From: Mycobacterium kansasii ATCC 12478
GTDB lineage: Bacteria > Actinomycetota > Actinomycetes > Mycobacteriales > Mycobacteriaceae
NCBI RefSeq assembly: GCF_000157895.3
Contig: NC_022663.1
Location: 992,001 to 1,056,000, forward strand
DNA: 64,000 nucleotides
Direction: 5' to 3'
The notes beneath the pieces are model-generated. The model worked only from the letters and a program-made list of their open reading frames with translations, was not told where the DNA came from and ran no database searches. The translations under genes were made by a program, and so were the position numbers. Of the stretch, positions 33,756 to 43,530 are shown in pieces (positions within the stretch are counted from its first letter, which is position 1; each line of letters begins with the position of its first letter).

Positions 33756-35815
33756 GACATGCTCCCCGTCCCGCCCGCGGCGCTCGTCGACGCCGGTTCC
33801 ATGGCACCGTTGCGCAGGTGCAGGGTCCGCGGGCAAACCTCGTCCATCCCGGCGAAGTCATGAGAAATGACCACCACCGTCAGACCCTGCTCGCGGCGTA
33901 GGTCTTCCAGCAGCCGCAGCAAACCCCGTTGGCTGGCGGCATCCAAACCCGCCAGCGGCTCGTCGAGAATCAATGCCCGAGGTGAACATGCCAGCAGCCC
34001 GGCCAGCACGACCCGGCGCATCTGGCCACCGCTGAGCTGGTCGATGCTGCGCCCGGCCAGCGTGGGATCCAACCCTACGACACTCAGCGCCGCGGCCACC
34101 CGGTCGTGATCGCGCGGGGAAAAGCCCGCCGCAGAGGCGACTTCCAGGTCGACCCGGCTGCGCATCAGCTGCAGCCGGGCAGCCTGGAATGACAACGCCA
34201 CCGCACCGACCTGCTCGTGGGTGGGCCGGCCATCGAGCAGGCAAACCCCGGCGGTGGGAACCGTCAGCCCGGCCATGATCCACGCCAGCGTGGACTTGCC
34301 CGAGCCGTTGCCGCCGTGGATTAGCACCCCGTCGCCCTGTTCCACCACGAAGCTGATATCCCGCAACGCGGTCTTGGCCCACGGTGTGCCCCTGGCGTAT
34401 TCGTGTCCGACGCCGATCAGTTCGAGCGCCGGTTTGTGCCCCAGGTCACCCACCGCGACGGCCGGCACCGGAACATCTGCCGTCTCGACCATGTCGGCGT
34501 TGTCGGGAGAGTCGCTGAGGCTGATCGTGCGGTCGGCCGAATCGGCCTCGTTGTTGTAGTGCGTGATGTGTACCAGAGCCGTGCGGTGATGTTTCGTCAG
34601 GCCGGACAACACGCCCAGCAGCGCATCGCGGCCCTGCTGGTCCACCATCGTGGTGACCTCGTCGGCGATCAGCAGCGCCGGTTCTCTGGCCAACGCCGCC
34701 GCCAGCGCTAGCCGCTGCAACTCACCACCAGACAGGCTGCCGGTGTCACGTTCGGCCAGTCCGTCCAGGCCGACTTCGGTGAGCAATCGGGCGACGTCGA
34801 TCGTGGTGCCCGGCGGCAGGCCCCACACCACGTCGTCGGCAACCCGGGTGCCCAGCACCTGGCTTTCCGGATGCTGCAAAACCACTGCCGTGCCGCGCAA
34901 CTTGCCCAGACCCACCGCGCCCGGACGCTCCACCGTGCCCGACGTCGGCTGCCGGCCCGCAAGTACCAGCATCAACGTGGTCTTGCCGGAACCATTGGCG
35001 CCGGTGATCGCCACGTGTTCACCGACCCGCACTGCCAGGCTGACCTCACGCAACGCGTCTTGGGCGGCACCGGGATAGCGGAACCGCACGTTGTCCAATC
35101 GCACCGGAACGGGCCCTATCGGGTCCGTTGAATCACCGGCCGGAGCGTCGAGCTTGTGCACATCGGGAATTCCGCGCATCCGCTCCAGCAGCCGCGACAG
35201 TGCCCACCAGCCGATCAGCGACACGATCACGATCCCGAGCGTGAAGTAGCCCAGCAGCACCCACGGCCAGTACTGCAGACCGTCGGCGAAGTATCGCTTC
35301 AGGTCGGCGGCAGCGCCCTGCAGATGGATCCGGGTCATAAAGGACGCCAGGCCCTCCACGTTTGCGGTCATCACGTCGAAAATCAGGTGCCGCAGCCGGC
35401 TCAGAGCCGCCAGCATCGCGACCATCGCCGCGCCGAAGGCCAACCCGGCGATCAGTGACGACACAATGACCGTCGGCGTGCCCCGCCCCCGGCGTTTGAC
35501 GATTCCGGTCAGCCCGCCGATGTAGGCGCTGTGGACCACTCCCATGAAGCCGCCCATTCCGGCGATCAGGAAGGCGATCACCCCCGCGGCAACCGTCGCG
35601 GCAATCAGCACGCGCAGCCGGAAGCGGTAGGCCAGCAGCCCGGTGGGCACGGTGCCCAGCAGTGCCAGTCCCGCGGCGAACGGAACGATGACCGAGATGA
35701 TCGCGGTCACCGCGCACAGCGCGGACATCACCGCTGCCTGGGCCAGTTCCACCGGTTGCAGCGGCCCGCGTCGATGTCGCGGACGTCGCGAAGCAACGGG
35801 GGCCGGCACAGTCAC
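33752..35815 (-). CDS. Fused ECF-type membrane/substrate component with two ABC ATPase domains
   Basis: A protein of about 687 residues (Rv2326c-like). The first 200 residues form a multi-helix membrane unit of the substrate-component type (MSALCAVTAIISVIVPFAAG, GGFMGVVHSAYIGGLTGIVK). Two ATPase domains follow. The first has Walker A TGANGSGKTTL, signature SLSGGELQRL and Walker B LLIADEVTT. The second has Walker A GGNGSGKSTL, signature LSGGQMRRV and Walker B LILDEPLAGLD. Both look active. With the CbiQ-like partner it makes a complete importer in two genes. GTG at 35815 is chosen; the frame extends to 35941, antisense to marR. Confidence 0.88.
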   Translation of the reverse strand: MTVPAPVASRRPRHRRGPLQPVELAQAAVMSALCAVTAIISVIVPFAAGLALLGTVPTGLLAYRFRLRVLIAATVAAGVIAFLIAGMGGFMGVVHSAYIGGLTGIVKRRGRGTPTVIVSSLIAGLAFGAAMVAMLAALSRLRHLIFDVMTANVEGLASFMTRIHLQGAAADLKRYFADGLQYWPWVLLGYFTLGIVIVSLIGWWALSRLLERMRGIPDVHKLDAPAGDSTDPIGPVPVRLDNVRFRYPGAAQDALREVSLAVRVGEHVAITGANGSGKTTLMLVLAGRQPTSGTVERPGAVGLGKLRGTAVVLQHPESQVLGTRVADDVVWGLPPGTTIDVARLLTEVGLDGLAERDTGSLSGGELQRLALAAALAREPALLIADEVTTMVDQQGRDALLGVLSGLTKHHRTALVHITHYNNEADSADRTISLSDSPDNADMVETADVPVPAVAVGDLGHKPALELIGVGHEYARGTPWAKTALRDISFVVEQGDGVLIHGGNGSGKSTLAWIMAGLTVPTAGVCLLDGRPTHEQVGAVALSFQAARLQLMRSRVDLEVASAAGFSPRDHDRVAAALSVVGLDPTLAGRSIDQLSGGQMRRVVLAGLLACSPRALILDEPLAGLDAASQRGLLRLLEDLRREQGLTVVVISHDFAGMDEVCPRTLHLRNGAMEPASTSAAGGTGSMS

Positions 35816-35931
35816 CTCACCGATTCTGCCAGGTGAAGCCGCATGCGGCGGCAGCACACAGCCGCCCGCCGGATTGGCTTGCCAGCGCCCACGATTGGTC
35901 TCACATAGCAAAGCTATGCAACGATGGGGCC

Positions 35932-36417
35932 ATGAGTTCATCCGCCGCCACCGACCAAGCCGGAGCCGTGGTGCCCCATCAGGGCCTCGGTGCCGATTTG
36001 CTGGGCGTGGTCGCGCGACTCAACCGGCTGGCGACCCAACGCATCCAGATGCCACTGCCGTCGGCGCAGGCCCGGCTGCTGGCAACCATCGAAGCCAAGG
36101 GCGAAGCCCGCATCGGCGACCTGGCCGCGGTCGATCACTGTTCCCAACCGACGATGACCACACAGGTACGACGCCTCGAAGAGGCCGGGCTGGTGACCCG
36201 GACGGTCGACCCCGGCGACGCCCGCGCGGTCCGCATTCGCATCACGCCCGACGGGCAGCGCACGCTGGCCGCCGTGCGGGCCGACCGTGCTGCTGCGATC
36301 GAACCGCAACTGGCCCGACTGGGACCGGCGGACCGGCAGGTGTTGGCTGAGGCCGTCGAGGTGCTGCGCCAGCTGCTCGACAACGCGGCGGCCACCCCGG
36401 GCCGCAACACATTGTGA
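35932..36417 (+). CDS. MarR-family regulator
   Basis: A 161-residue winged-helix protein: LLATIEAKGEARIGDLAAVD, then recognition helix QPTMTTQVRRLEEAGLVTR and the wing PGDARAVRIRITPDG, flanked by dimerisation helices. It matches Rv2327 in size and in being divergent from the ABC gene. The two starts are about 116 bases apart, so it may regulate the importer or itself. ATG at 35932 is preferred over a frame open from 35833. Confidence 0.9.
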   Translation: MSSSAATDQAGAVVPHQGLGADLLGVVARLNRLATQRIQMPLPSAQARLLATIEAKGEARIGDLAAVDHCSQPTMTTQVRRLEEAGLVTRTVDPGDARAVRIRITPDGQRTLAAVRADRAAAIEPQLARLGPADRQVLAEAVEVLRQLLDNAAATPGRNTL

Positions 36418-36499
36418 CCGTCGCGGTGCATCCTGGATAGATAGACCCGCCCGCCGGGTACTCAGTCAAAGTCGATCGTCGCTGCGGTGACGACATTCG

Positions 36500-38953
36500 G
36501 TGACGAAAGGTGGCGGCCGCATCTTGATACCGAACGCCCCGCCGTTGACCGTCTGGTTCGGATCGGTGCGGTACGTCTTTGCCCCGGGCCGCGACGTGCT
36601 GGCGGGGCCCGGCGAACACTGCGACATCCGCCTGCACCACCCCGGTCCCGCCGGCCGCCCCGCCCCGGATGTGGTGCTGCGGTTCCAGGGCACCCATTGG
36701 GTTGCCATGGACGGCAGCGGCAACGGCATTTTCGTCGACGGCGCCAGGCTGTCGGCAGTCGACATCCGCGACGGCCAGACGATCGCGATCGGTGACCCGC
36801 GACGGGGACCCCGGCTTACCTTCCAGCTCGCCGCACCCGCGGCAGCGCCGACGGCATCGGCCGATCCGCCGCAGGCGCATCGGCCGACCCCGCCGCCTAC
36901 CGGTCAGTGGCGCAACCCCGTGAAACCGACCGAGCAGGCCACGCAGCGGATGCCGGCCAAGTTGATCACCCACCCAGAACCCGCCCAGGAGGTGGCGCAG
37001 CGCATCGTCGCAGAGTCGGCGACGCAACGAATCCCCGCAGCCCCGACGTTCGGCAGGACTACCAAGCCCATCCGATTGACACCACACGGAACACCGCCCG
37101 CGCCGGAGGCCGGGCACCCGCCACCGGCTGACCAGCCCGCGCCGGCGGGTGAGGAGCCCAGGGGACGCGGTCTGGTCGAGCGGATGACCGACGCCACCCG
37201 GAAGCTGCTCGCGGCTCGACCCGACGCCGGGTCGGCGGAGGAGGGGCCGGCAACCAGCCGGCTGCCGCTGAAACCCGGCGCGCGCACGGTCGGCGTGGCG
37301 GCCTATCGATTGGGATCGACCGTCGACGGGCGCGAACTGCTTTCTGACATCTCGTTCACCGCGCGCCCGGGTTCGTTGATCGCGGTCGTCGGGCCGTCGG
37401 AGAACCGCACCACCGCCTTGATCGAGCTGCTGGCGGGCCTGCGGCCGCTCGGTTCGGGAGTGCTGACCGTGGACGGCCATGACGTGCAGGCCGAGCCCGA
37501 CTGGGTCAGATCACGCATCGGGGTAGTGCCGCGCCACGACGCAGTACCCGACTGTCTCACGGTCGAACGGGCCCTGGGTTACGCGGCACAGTTGCGGCTG
37601 CCGCCCGATACACCCGCAGCGACCCGCGACCGGGTGGTGGACCATGTTCTCGACGAACTCGAGCTGACGCCGCATCGCAAGACCCGGGTGGCCAAACTTG
37701 CGCCCGAGGTGCGCCGGTGCGCGTCCATGGCAACCGAACTCGTCTCCAGGCCTTCGCTGCTGGTCGTCGACGAACCTAACGCCGGGCTCGATCCGGCGCA
37801 GCAAAGCCACGTCATGGCGGTGCTGCGCCGGCAGGCCGACCTCGGCTGCGTCGTCGTGCTGGCCACCACGTCGCTTGCTCACCTGAATATGTGCGACCAG
37901 GTGTTGCTGCTCACCCCGGCTGGCACTTTGGCTTTCGCCGGGCCGCCGGTGCAGCTGGAATCGGCGATGGGCACTACCGACTGGTCCGAGGTTTTCGCGC
38001 AGGTCGGTGCCGATCCCGGCGGTGCGCATCAGGCGTTCCTGGACCACCAGCAGGCATCTGGTTCACTACCGTCGGCGCCGCCCGCGGTGGCGGCTCCCGG
38101 GCGGCCGCCCGCCGAGCTCACTACCGGCCAGCAGCTCGGGCTGGCGATTCGCCGTCAGCTCCGCCTGTTCGTCGCCAGGCGGGTGTCCTTCCTCTTCCTG
38201 TTGCTGCTGCCGTTTGCGTTGGGCGGCTTGACGCTGCTGATTCCGGGAGATTCCGGGTTCGACCGCGCCGGCCGGTCGGCGCCCAACCCGCACGAGGCCA
38301 CCGAGATCCTGGCCGCAATGAACCTCGCAGCGGTGCTGATGGGCATCCTGCTGACGATCGGCGATCTGGTCGGCGAGCGGCAGATGTTGCGGCGAGAGCA
38401 GTCTGTCGGGTTGTCGACGCCGGCCTACCTGGTCGCCAAGATCACGGTGTTCGGCCTGGTCGCAGCGATCCAGACCGCCATCCTCACCGCCATCGTCGTC
38501 GCCGGCAAAGGCCCGCCTGTCCATGACGCGGTCCTGCTGCGCAATGCCACTGTTGAGCTTTACGTGAGCGTAGCGGCCACGGCCGTCGTCTCGATGATCA
38601 TCGGTCTGGCGCTGTCGACCCTGGGCAGGTCGCAACGCGAGGTTCTGCCGCTGGCGGTGCCGGTGATCCTGGCGTCCGCGCTCTTCGGCGGGGGGCTGCT
38701 GCCGCTGGTGGGCACCTGGGGATTCGACCAGATCTCCTGGCTGATTCCGGCCCACTGGGGCTTCGCCGCAGCCGCCTCCACCGTTGATCTGCGGCGGGTC
38801 GACCCGCTGGCGGCCCACAACGGGGTGTGGACGCACTACTCCGGTTGGTGGGCCTTCGACATGGCAATGCTGGTCATCCTGGGTGCGTTATGGGCCGGTT
38901 TCGTGTTGTTCCGGCTGCGTCCGCCCAGTCACGGCACGAGTGCCCGAAAGTGA
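36500..38953 (+). CDS. FHA-domain ABC protein with degenerate ATP-binding motifs
   Basis: An 817-residue protein built like Rv1747. An N-terminal FHA domain (about 15-110, VLAGPGEHCDIRLHH, NGIFVDGARLSAVD) is followed by a linker with repeated TQRxP-type threonine motifs (TQRMPAKL, AQRIVAES, TQRIPAAP). An ABC ATPase domain (about 270-490) precedes a six-helix ABC-2-type membrane domain (about 540-810). The Walker A reads GPSENRTT, lacking the usual Gly and Lys, and the signature is replaced by LAPEVRRCAS. Walker B (LLVVDEPNAGLD) is kept. ATP hydrolysis is therefore doubtful. GTG 36500 is the longest sensible start; TTG 36524 is possible. Confidence 0.85.
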   Translation: MTKGGGRILIPNAPPLTVWFGSVRYVFAPGRDVLAGPGEHCDIRLHHPGPAGRPAPDVVLRFQGTHWVAMDGSGNGIFVDGARLSAVDIRDGQTIAIGDPRRGPRLTFQLAAPAAAPTASADPPQAHRPTPPPTGQWRNPVKPTEQATQRMPAKLITHPEPAQEVAQRIVAESATQRIPAAPTFGRTTKPIRLTPHGTPPAPEAGHPPPADQPAPAGEEPRGRGLVERMTDATRKLLAARPDAGSAEEGPATSRLPLKPGARTVGVAAYRLGSTVDGRELLSDISFTARPGSLIAVVGPSENRTTALIELLAGLRPLGSGVLTVDGHDVQAEPDWVRSRIGVVPRHDAVPDCLTVERALGYAAQLRLPPDTPAATRDRVVDHVLDELELTPHRKTRVAKLAPEVRRCASMATELVSRPSLLVVDEPNAGLDPAQQSHVMAVLRRQADLGCVVVLATTSLAHLNMCDQVLLLTPAGTLAFAGPPVQLESAMGTTDWSEVFAQVGADPGGAHQAFLDHQQASGSLPSAPPAVAAPGRPPAELTTGQQLGLAIRRQLRLFVARRVSFLFLLLLPFALGGLTLLIPGDSGFDRAGRSAPNPHEATEILAAMNLAAVLMGILLTIGDLVGERQMLRREQSVGLSTPAYLVAKITVFGLVAAIQTAILTAIVVAGKGPPVHDAVLLRNATVELYVSVAATAVVSMIIGLALSTLGRSQREVLPLAVPVILASALFGGGLLPLVGTWGFDQISWLIPAHWGFAAAASTVDLRRVDPLAAHNGVWTHYSGWWAFDMAMLVILGALWAGFVLFRLRPPSHGTSARK

Positions 38954-38966
38954 CGTCGCAGGCCGC

Positions 38967-39713
38967 TCACAGCACGGCCGCGATCAGCAATCCGACCAGA
39001 TAGGTGGCCGCCACGGCGGCGGCGCCGAAGAGCAGTTGCCGTGACGCCGCCCACCACACTGCTTTGCCGGTGAACCGGGCGGTCAGCCCGCCGGCGACCA
39101 GCAGCCCGGCCCCGCCACATGCCAGCCCGGCGACCAACGACCCGAAGCCGAGCAGGTAGGGGATCAGCGGCAGCAGCGCACCGATGGCGAACATCGCGAA
39201 CGACGACCCGGCTGCCACCCGCGCCGACGGCTTGGCGGCCGGATCGACACCGATCTCGCGCACCAGGTGAAAGTTGACCGCCTGGTTCTCGTCGCGGTGA
39301 ATTTCGTCGGTGGCGATCTCCGCGGTTTCCGTGCTCATACCCAGTTCCCGCAACATCGCAACCAATTCGGCGCGTTCGTCTTTCGGACGCGAGCGCAGGG
39401 CGCGGCGCTCGAGATGGACTTCGGAGTCGATCTGCTCGTTGGCCGTGGTCACCGACGTGTATTCGCCCAACGCCATGGAAAACGCGCCGGCCAGCAGTCC
39501 GGCGATACCGCTGACGATGGTGGCGTGGACGCTTTCGGCCGCGGCCACACCGGCGATCAGGCTGGTGTTGCTGACCAGGCCGTCCATCGCGCCGAAAGCG
39601 GCTGCCCGCAGCCAGCCCCCGCTGACGTCGGAGTGCGAGTGCCCGACGTCGAAGGCCGGTTCGCCGGATTGACCCGATTCGCCCGGTTGTGATCCGGGTG
39701 CAGGATTCGCCAT
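38967..39713 (-). CDS. VIT1/CCC1-family membrane transporter
   Basis: A 248-residue protein of the VIT/CCC1 family, related to vacuolar iron and manganese transporters. The first helix contains AAAFGAMDGLVSNTSLIAGVA and the second region SMALGEYTSVTTANEQIDSE. A cytosolic acidic helical domain follows (about 85-140), then three more helices. It probably exports or stores Fe2+ or Mn2+. ATG at 39713 gives the typical soluble N-terminus with GHSHSDVSGGWLR. It converges with the FHA-ABC gene, 13 bases away. Confidence 0.87.
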   Translation of the reverse strand: MANPAPGSQPGESGQSGEPAFDVGHSHSDVSGGWLRAAAFGAMDGLVSNTSLIAGVAAAESVHATIVSGIAGLLAGAFSMALGEYTSVTTANEQIDSEVHLERRALRSRPKDERAELVAMLRELGMSTETAEIATDEIHRDENQAVNFHLVREIGVDPAAKPSARVAAGSSFAMFAIGALLPLIPYLLGFGSLVAGLACGGAGLLVAGGLTARFTGKAVWWAASRQLLFGAAAVAATYLVGLLIAAVL

Positions 39714-39819
39714 TGCGCTATCTAAACCCACCGGGGCGAAACGACATATGTGCCTTCCGTATTCGGACACCGATACGGTCTCTTGCCCATACCGTGGTTG
39801 ACGGGGTTACGGTTCGGGT

Positions 39820-41772
39820 ATGGCGCCGGACATGACCAACACTGCCGACACTGCCCAACATCTGCGCAACGCCCTCGACGGGCGCTTTCGAGACGTGAAG
39901 AACGACATGCGCAAGAAGCTGAACCTGGAGATCTTCCGCCCGCACTACACACCCAACACCGTCATCGCCCGCGCCAAGGTGGCCGAGCAGATGCAGTTGC
40001 TGGCCGCCGCGGGCGCCGCCGAAGACAGCTTCCGCAAGGAGCGTGGCGGCACCGGCAACGTGGGTGCGGCGATCACGATGATCGAGATGCTGGCCATGTC
40101 GGATCTGTCCCTGATGGTCAAGGCCGGAGTCCAGTGGGGCCTGTTCGGCGGTGCCGTCGAGAACCTGGGCACCCAGCGCCATCACGAGGAGTACGTCCCC
40201 AAGATCATCAACCTCGACATCCGCGGCTGCTTCGCGATGACCGAGACCGGGCACGGCAGCGACGTGCAGTCGCTGGAGACCACCGCCACCTACGACGCCG
40301 CGACCGAAGAGTTCGTCATCGACTCCCCCACCCCGACAGCGCGCAAGGACTACATCGGCGGGGCGGCCGAAACCGCGCGCCTGGCAGCGGTTTTCGCGCA
40401 GCTGATCACCACCGGAAACGGCGAGCAGATCAACCACGGGGTGCACTGCTTCCTGGTCCCGATCCGCGACGACGAGGGCAACGACCTGCCGGGTGTGACG
40501 ACGTCGGACTGCCACTACAAAGGTGGCCTGCCCGGCGTCGACAACGGCCGCATCATGTTCGACCACGTCCGGGTCCCGCGGGTGAATCTGCTGAACAAGT
40601 ACGGCGACGTCGCACCCGACGGCACCTACAGCTCGCCGATCGACAACGCCAGCCGCCGCTTCTTCACCATGATCGGCACGCTGATCCGCGGCCGGGTCAC
40701 GGTCGGCGGCAGCGCGGCCGCGGCCGCCCGCGTCGCGTTGGACATCGCCACCCGATATGCGTTGCAGCGCAAGCAATTCAGCGCACCCGACGATGACGAC
40801 AGCGAAGTCCTGATCATGGACTACCTGGTACACCAGCGGCGGTTGTTCCCGCTGATCGCGCGGTCGTATGCGCTGCAGTTCGCCCAGAACGAGCTGGTGT
40901 CCAGGTGCCATGACCTGCAAACCGCGGACGACCCGGACGCCGAGGAGCAGCGTGAGCTGGAAGCCCGGGCCGCCGGGTTGAAGGCCGCCAACACCTGGCA
41001 CGCCAGCCGCGCCATCCAGGAGGCCCGGGAGGCCTGCGGCGGAGCCGGTTACATGGCCGAGAATCGGCTGATCGCGTTGCGTGCGGACACCGACGTGTTC
41101 ACCACGTTCGAGGGTGACAACCACGTGCTGACCCAGCTGGTGGCCAAGGAGCTGCTGACGGCCTATGCCGACGACATCCGCAGCATGAGCCCGGTGGAAT
41201 GGGTGCGCTTCGCCGCCAACACCGTGGGTCAGCGGGTGCTGAAACGCACCGCGGCCGAGACCATCATTCAGACGGTCGTGGACACCCGCCAGGACAACGA
41301 GGAAGAGGGCAGCCTGTTCAACCGCGGCACCCAGGTCAAGATGTTCGAGGACCGCGAGGAATATCTGTTGTCCTCGGTGGCGCGCCGGCTGCAGAGCAAG
41401 TCCAACGAGATGTCGGCGTTCGACGCCTTCAACGCGGTCCAGGATCACGTGCTGCACGCCGCGCAGGCGCACATCGACCGGGTGGTGCTGGAGGCGTTCG
41501 TCGCCGGGATCGAATCCTGCCCGGACCACGAGGCCCGCGACGTGCTCGAGGCGGTGTGCGACCTGTACGCCTTGTCGGTGATCGAGGACGACAAGGCCTG
41601 GTACATCGAACACCGGTTCCTGTCGACGGAACGAGCCAAGGCGGTTACCCGCGGCATCAACGACCGGTGCCGGGTGCTACGCCCCCACGCCAAGACGTTG
41701 GTGGACGGCTTCGGAATCCCCGAACCGTTGCGCTATGCCGAGATGCTGCATCCGGAGAACCTGCCCGACTGA
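39820..41772 (+). CDS. fadE: Acyl-CoA dehydrogenase family protein
   Basis: A 650-residue flavoprotein longer than classical acyl-CoA dehydrogenases. It has the FAD/substrate region CFAMTETGHGSDVQSLETTA near residue 146, the MIGTLIRGRVTVGGSAAAAA and ALQRKQF helices, and a C-terminal catalytic-type glutamate in TDVFTTFEGDNHVLTQL. The last 200 residues form an additional domain, as in acyl-CoA oxidase-like members. It should oxidise acyl-CoA esters in lipid breakdown; chain length is unknown. ATG 39820 or MTN at 39832 are both possible. It converges with narK, 2 bases apart. Confidence 0.88.
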   Translation: MAPDMTNTADTAQHLRNALDGRFRDVKNDMRKKLNLEIFRPHYTPNTVIARAKVAEQMQLLAAAGAAEDSFRKERGGTGNVGAAITMIEMLAMSDLSLMVKAGVQWGLFGGAVENLGTQRHHEEYVPKIINLDIRGCFAMTETGHGSDVQSLETTATYDAATEEFVIDSPTPTARKDYIGGAAETARLAAVFAQLITTGNGEQINHGVHCFLVPIRDDEGNDLPGVTTSDCHYKGGLPGVDNGRIMFDHVRVPRVNLLNKYGDVAPDGTYSSPIDNASRRFFTMIGTLIRGRVTVGGSAAAAARVALDIATRYALQRKQFSAPDDDDSEVLIMDYLVHQRRLFPLIARSYALQFAQNELVSRCHDLQTADDPDAEEQRELEARAAGLKAANTWHASRAIQEAREACGGAGYMAENRLIALRADTDVFTTFEGDNHVLTQLVAKELLTAYADDIRSMSPVEWVRFAANTVGQRVLKRTAAETIIQTVVDTRQDNEEEGSLFNRGTQVKMFEDREEYLLSSVARRLQSKSNEMSAFDAFNAVQDHVLHAAQAHIDRVVLEAFVAGIESCPDHEARDVLEAVCDLYALSVIEDDKAWYIEHRFLSTERAKAVTRGINDRCRVLRPHAKTLVDGFGIPEPLRYAEMLHPENLPD

Positions 41773-41774
41773 GC

Positions 41775-43313
41775 TCAGCGACCCACCAGCTCGACGGCGG
41801 CCGGCTGCGCCACGAGCTCGACGGCGGCCGGCTGCAGGGCCGGAAGGTATCCCACCGGTCGGCGAACGTAGACCTTCCAGGTCAGGGCGGCCGCACCGGC
41901 GTAGAACACCATGAAGATCCAGAACGCGTCGGTCGCGGCGCCGGTGGCCACGTAGGACTCGCGCAACGCCAGGTTGATTCCGACCCCTCCGAACGCACCC
42001 AAGGACGCGACCAGCCCGATGGCCACCCCGGAGATCAGCCTCGACCAGTCCCGGCGGTCGGCTTCGCTGAGATCCGAGCCGAGATGCAGCTCGCGGCTGC
42101 ATGCCTCGAAAATCGTAGGGATCATCTTGTAGACGGACCCGTTGCCCAACCCGGACAGGATGAACAACGCGATGAAGCAGACGAAGTAACCGGCCATGCT
42201 GGCTCCGCGCATGGGGCCGCTGTGCCGGTCTTCCAGGCTGCCGGCGCCGATCAGCAGCCCGGCAACCAGCGTCATGGCGACAAAGACCACCAGGGTGAGA
42301 CGGCTGCCGCCGAGCCGGTCGGCCAGCCGCCCGCCGTAGACCCGGGCCACTGCCGCCAGCAGCGGTCCCAGGAAAGCCAGCTCGGCGGCGTGCAACGCGG
42401 CCTGCGCGGTGCTTTCGCCGGCTGCCACGAAGTTGGTCTGCAGCACCTGCCCGAATGCGAACGAAAACCCGATGAACGAGCCGAAGGTGCCCAGGTAGAG
42501 CAGTGCCAGCAGCCAGGTGTCGCGAATGGACAGGACCGCGGAGATGATCGGGCGCAGTCGGTTGGCTTTCACGCGGTGTTGCTCGACGTTGTTCATGAAC
42601 AGCGTCACACCGATGGCCCCGCAGATCAGCAGCACCGCGTAGAGCCCACACACCAGGTACGGCTTTCCGTCCCCGAACACGGCGATGATCAGCAGCCCGA
42701 CCAACTGGATGGTCGGCACCCCGAGATTTCCCACGCCGCCGGCAATGCCGAGCGCCGAGCCTTTCAGCCGATGCGGGTAAAACGCGTTGGCGTTGCTCAT
42801 CGACGCCGCGAAATTGCCGCCGCCCAACCCGGTCAGCGCCGCGCACACCAGATACGGCCACAACGGCAGACCCGGATGAGTCAACAGCACCAACGTGCCG
42901 ATGGTGGGGACCAGCAGCGCGGTCACCGAGATAATCGCCCAGTTGCGACCGCCGAAGATCGTCGTGGCCAGCGAGTAGGGCAGCCGCGTGCACGCCCCCA
43001 CCAGGGTGGCGACGGTGTCGAGCATGAATTTGTCGCCGGCGGAGAAACCGTAGACGCTCTGGGGCATGAACAACACCAGCACCGGCCAAAGCGTCCACAC
43101 GGAGTAGCCCAGATGCACGGTGACAACCGACCAGAACAGATTGCGCCGGGCAATGACCTTGTTGCCGGCTTCCCAGGCCGCGACATCCTCGGCGTCCCAA
43201 TGCGAAATATCCCGCGGGTTACTCCTGCGCCTTGCTGAAGTGTCCGAATTGAGCTGAGCGTGGCCGGAATTGCTCAGCGGCTCCTCGCGTTGCAGCAGCA
43301 TCTGCTGTTCCAT
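41775..43313 (-). CDS. narK: Nitrate/nitrite transporter NarK
   Basis: A 512-residue major-facilitator protein with 12 helices and both NNP signatures: GLGGGNFAASMSNANAFYP near residue 158 and SGLGNGSVYKMIPTIFEA near residue 385. It matches narK1 (Rv2329c) in position. It should import nitrate for the reductase encoded 1.2 kb away, or exchange it for nitrite. The C-terminus carries a short duplication, QPAAVELV twice, from a 30-bp direct repeat near 41790-41835. ATG at 43313 is preferred because it begins MEQQMLLQ and the upstream extension lacks support. Confidence 0.92.
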   Translation of the reverse strand: MEQQMLLQREEPLSNSGHAQLNSDTSARRRSNPRDISHWDAEDVAAWEAGNKVIARRNLFWSVVTVHLGYSVWTLWPVLVLFMPQSVYGFSAGDKFMLDTVATLVGACTRLPYSLATTIFGGRNWAIISVTALLVPTIGTLVLLTHPGLPLWPYLVCAALTGLGGGNFAASMSNANAFYPHRLKGSALGIAGGVGNLGVPTIQLVGLLIIAVFGDGKPYLVCGLYAVLLICGAIGVTLFMNNVEQHRVKANRLRPIISAVLSIRDTWLLALLYLGTFGSFIGFSFAFGQVLQTNFVAAGESTAQAALHAAELAFLGPLLAAVARVYGGRLADRLGGSRLTLVVFVAMTLVAGLLIGAGSLEDRHSGPMRGASMAGYFVCFIALFILSGLGNGSVYKMIPTIFEACSRELHLGSDLSEADRRDWSRLISGVAIGLVASLGAFGGVGINLALRESYVATGAATDAFWIFMVFYAGAAALTWKVYVRRPVGYLPALQPAAVELVAQPAAVELVGR

Positions 43314-43530
43314 CACTCTCCTTAGCCCCGGCCACGTTGCTTCCCGCCGGGAAACAACCACGAACTCCCAGAGTGCCAAACTTGCAGTCGCGCGGCACGT
43401 TGTGGGCAGCCTGAATCTGCTGAAGAACAGCTGAACAAGTCCTGTAGGCGCCCGCCGCGATCCTTTGGCTACGTCACCGTAACCGACTGTGGGCCAATGC
43501 TGTTGGTCGCTATTGGGCCGCTACGAGTCG

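Noticed and set aside
36500..38953. Frameshift as an explanation for the degenerate Walker A of the FHA-ABC gene
   Set aside because: The frame and residues on both sides are coherent; the motif differs by substitutions and not by a shift.
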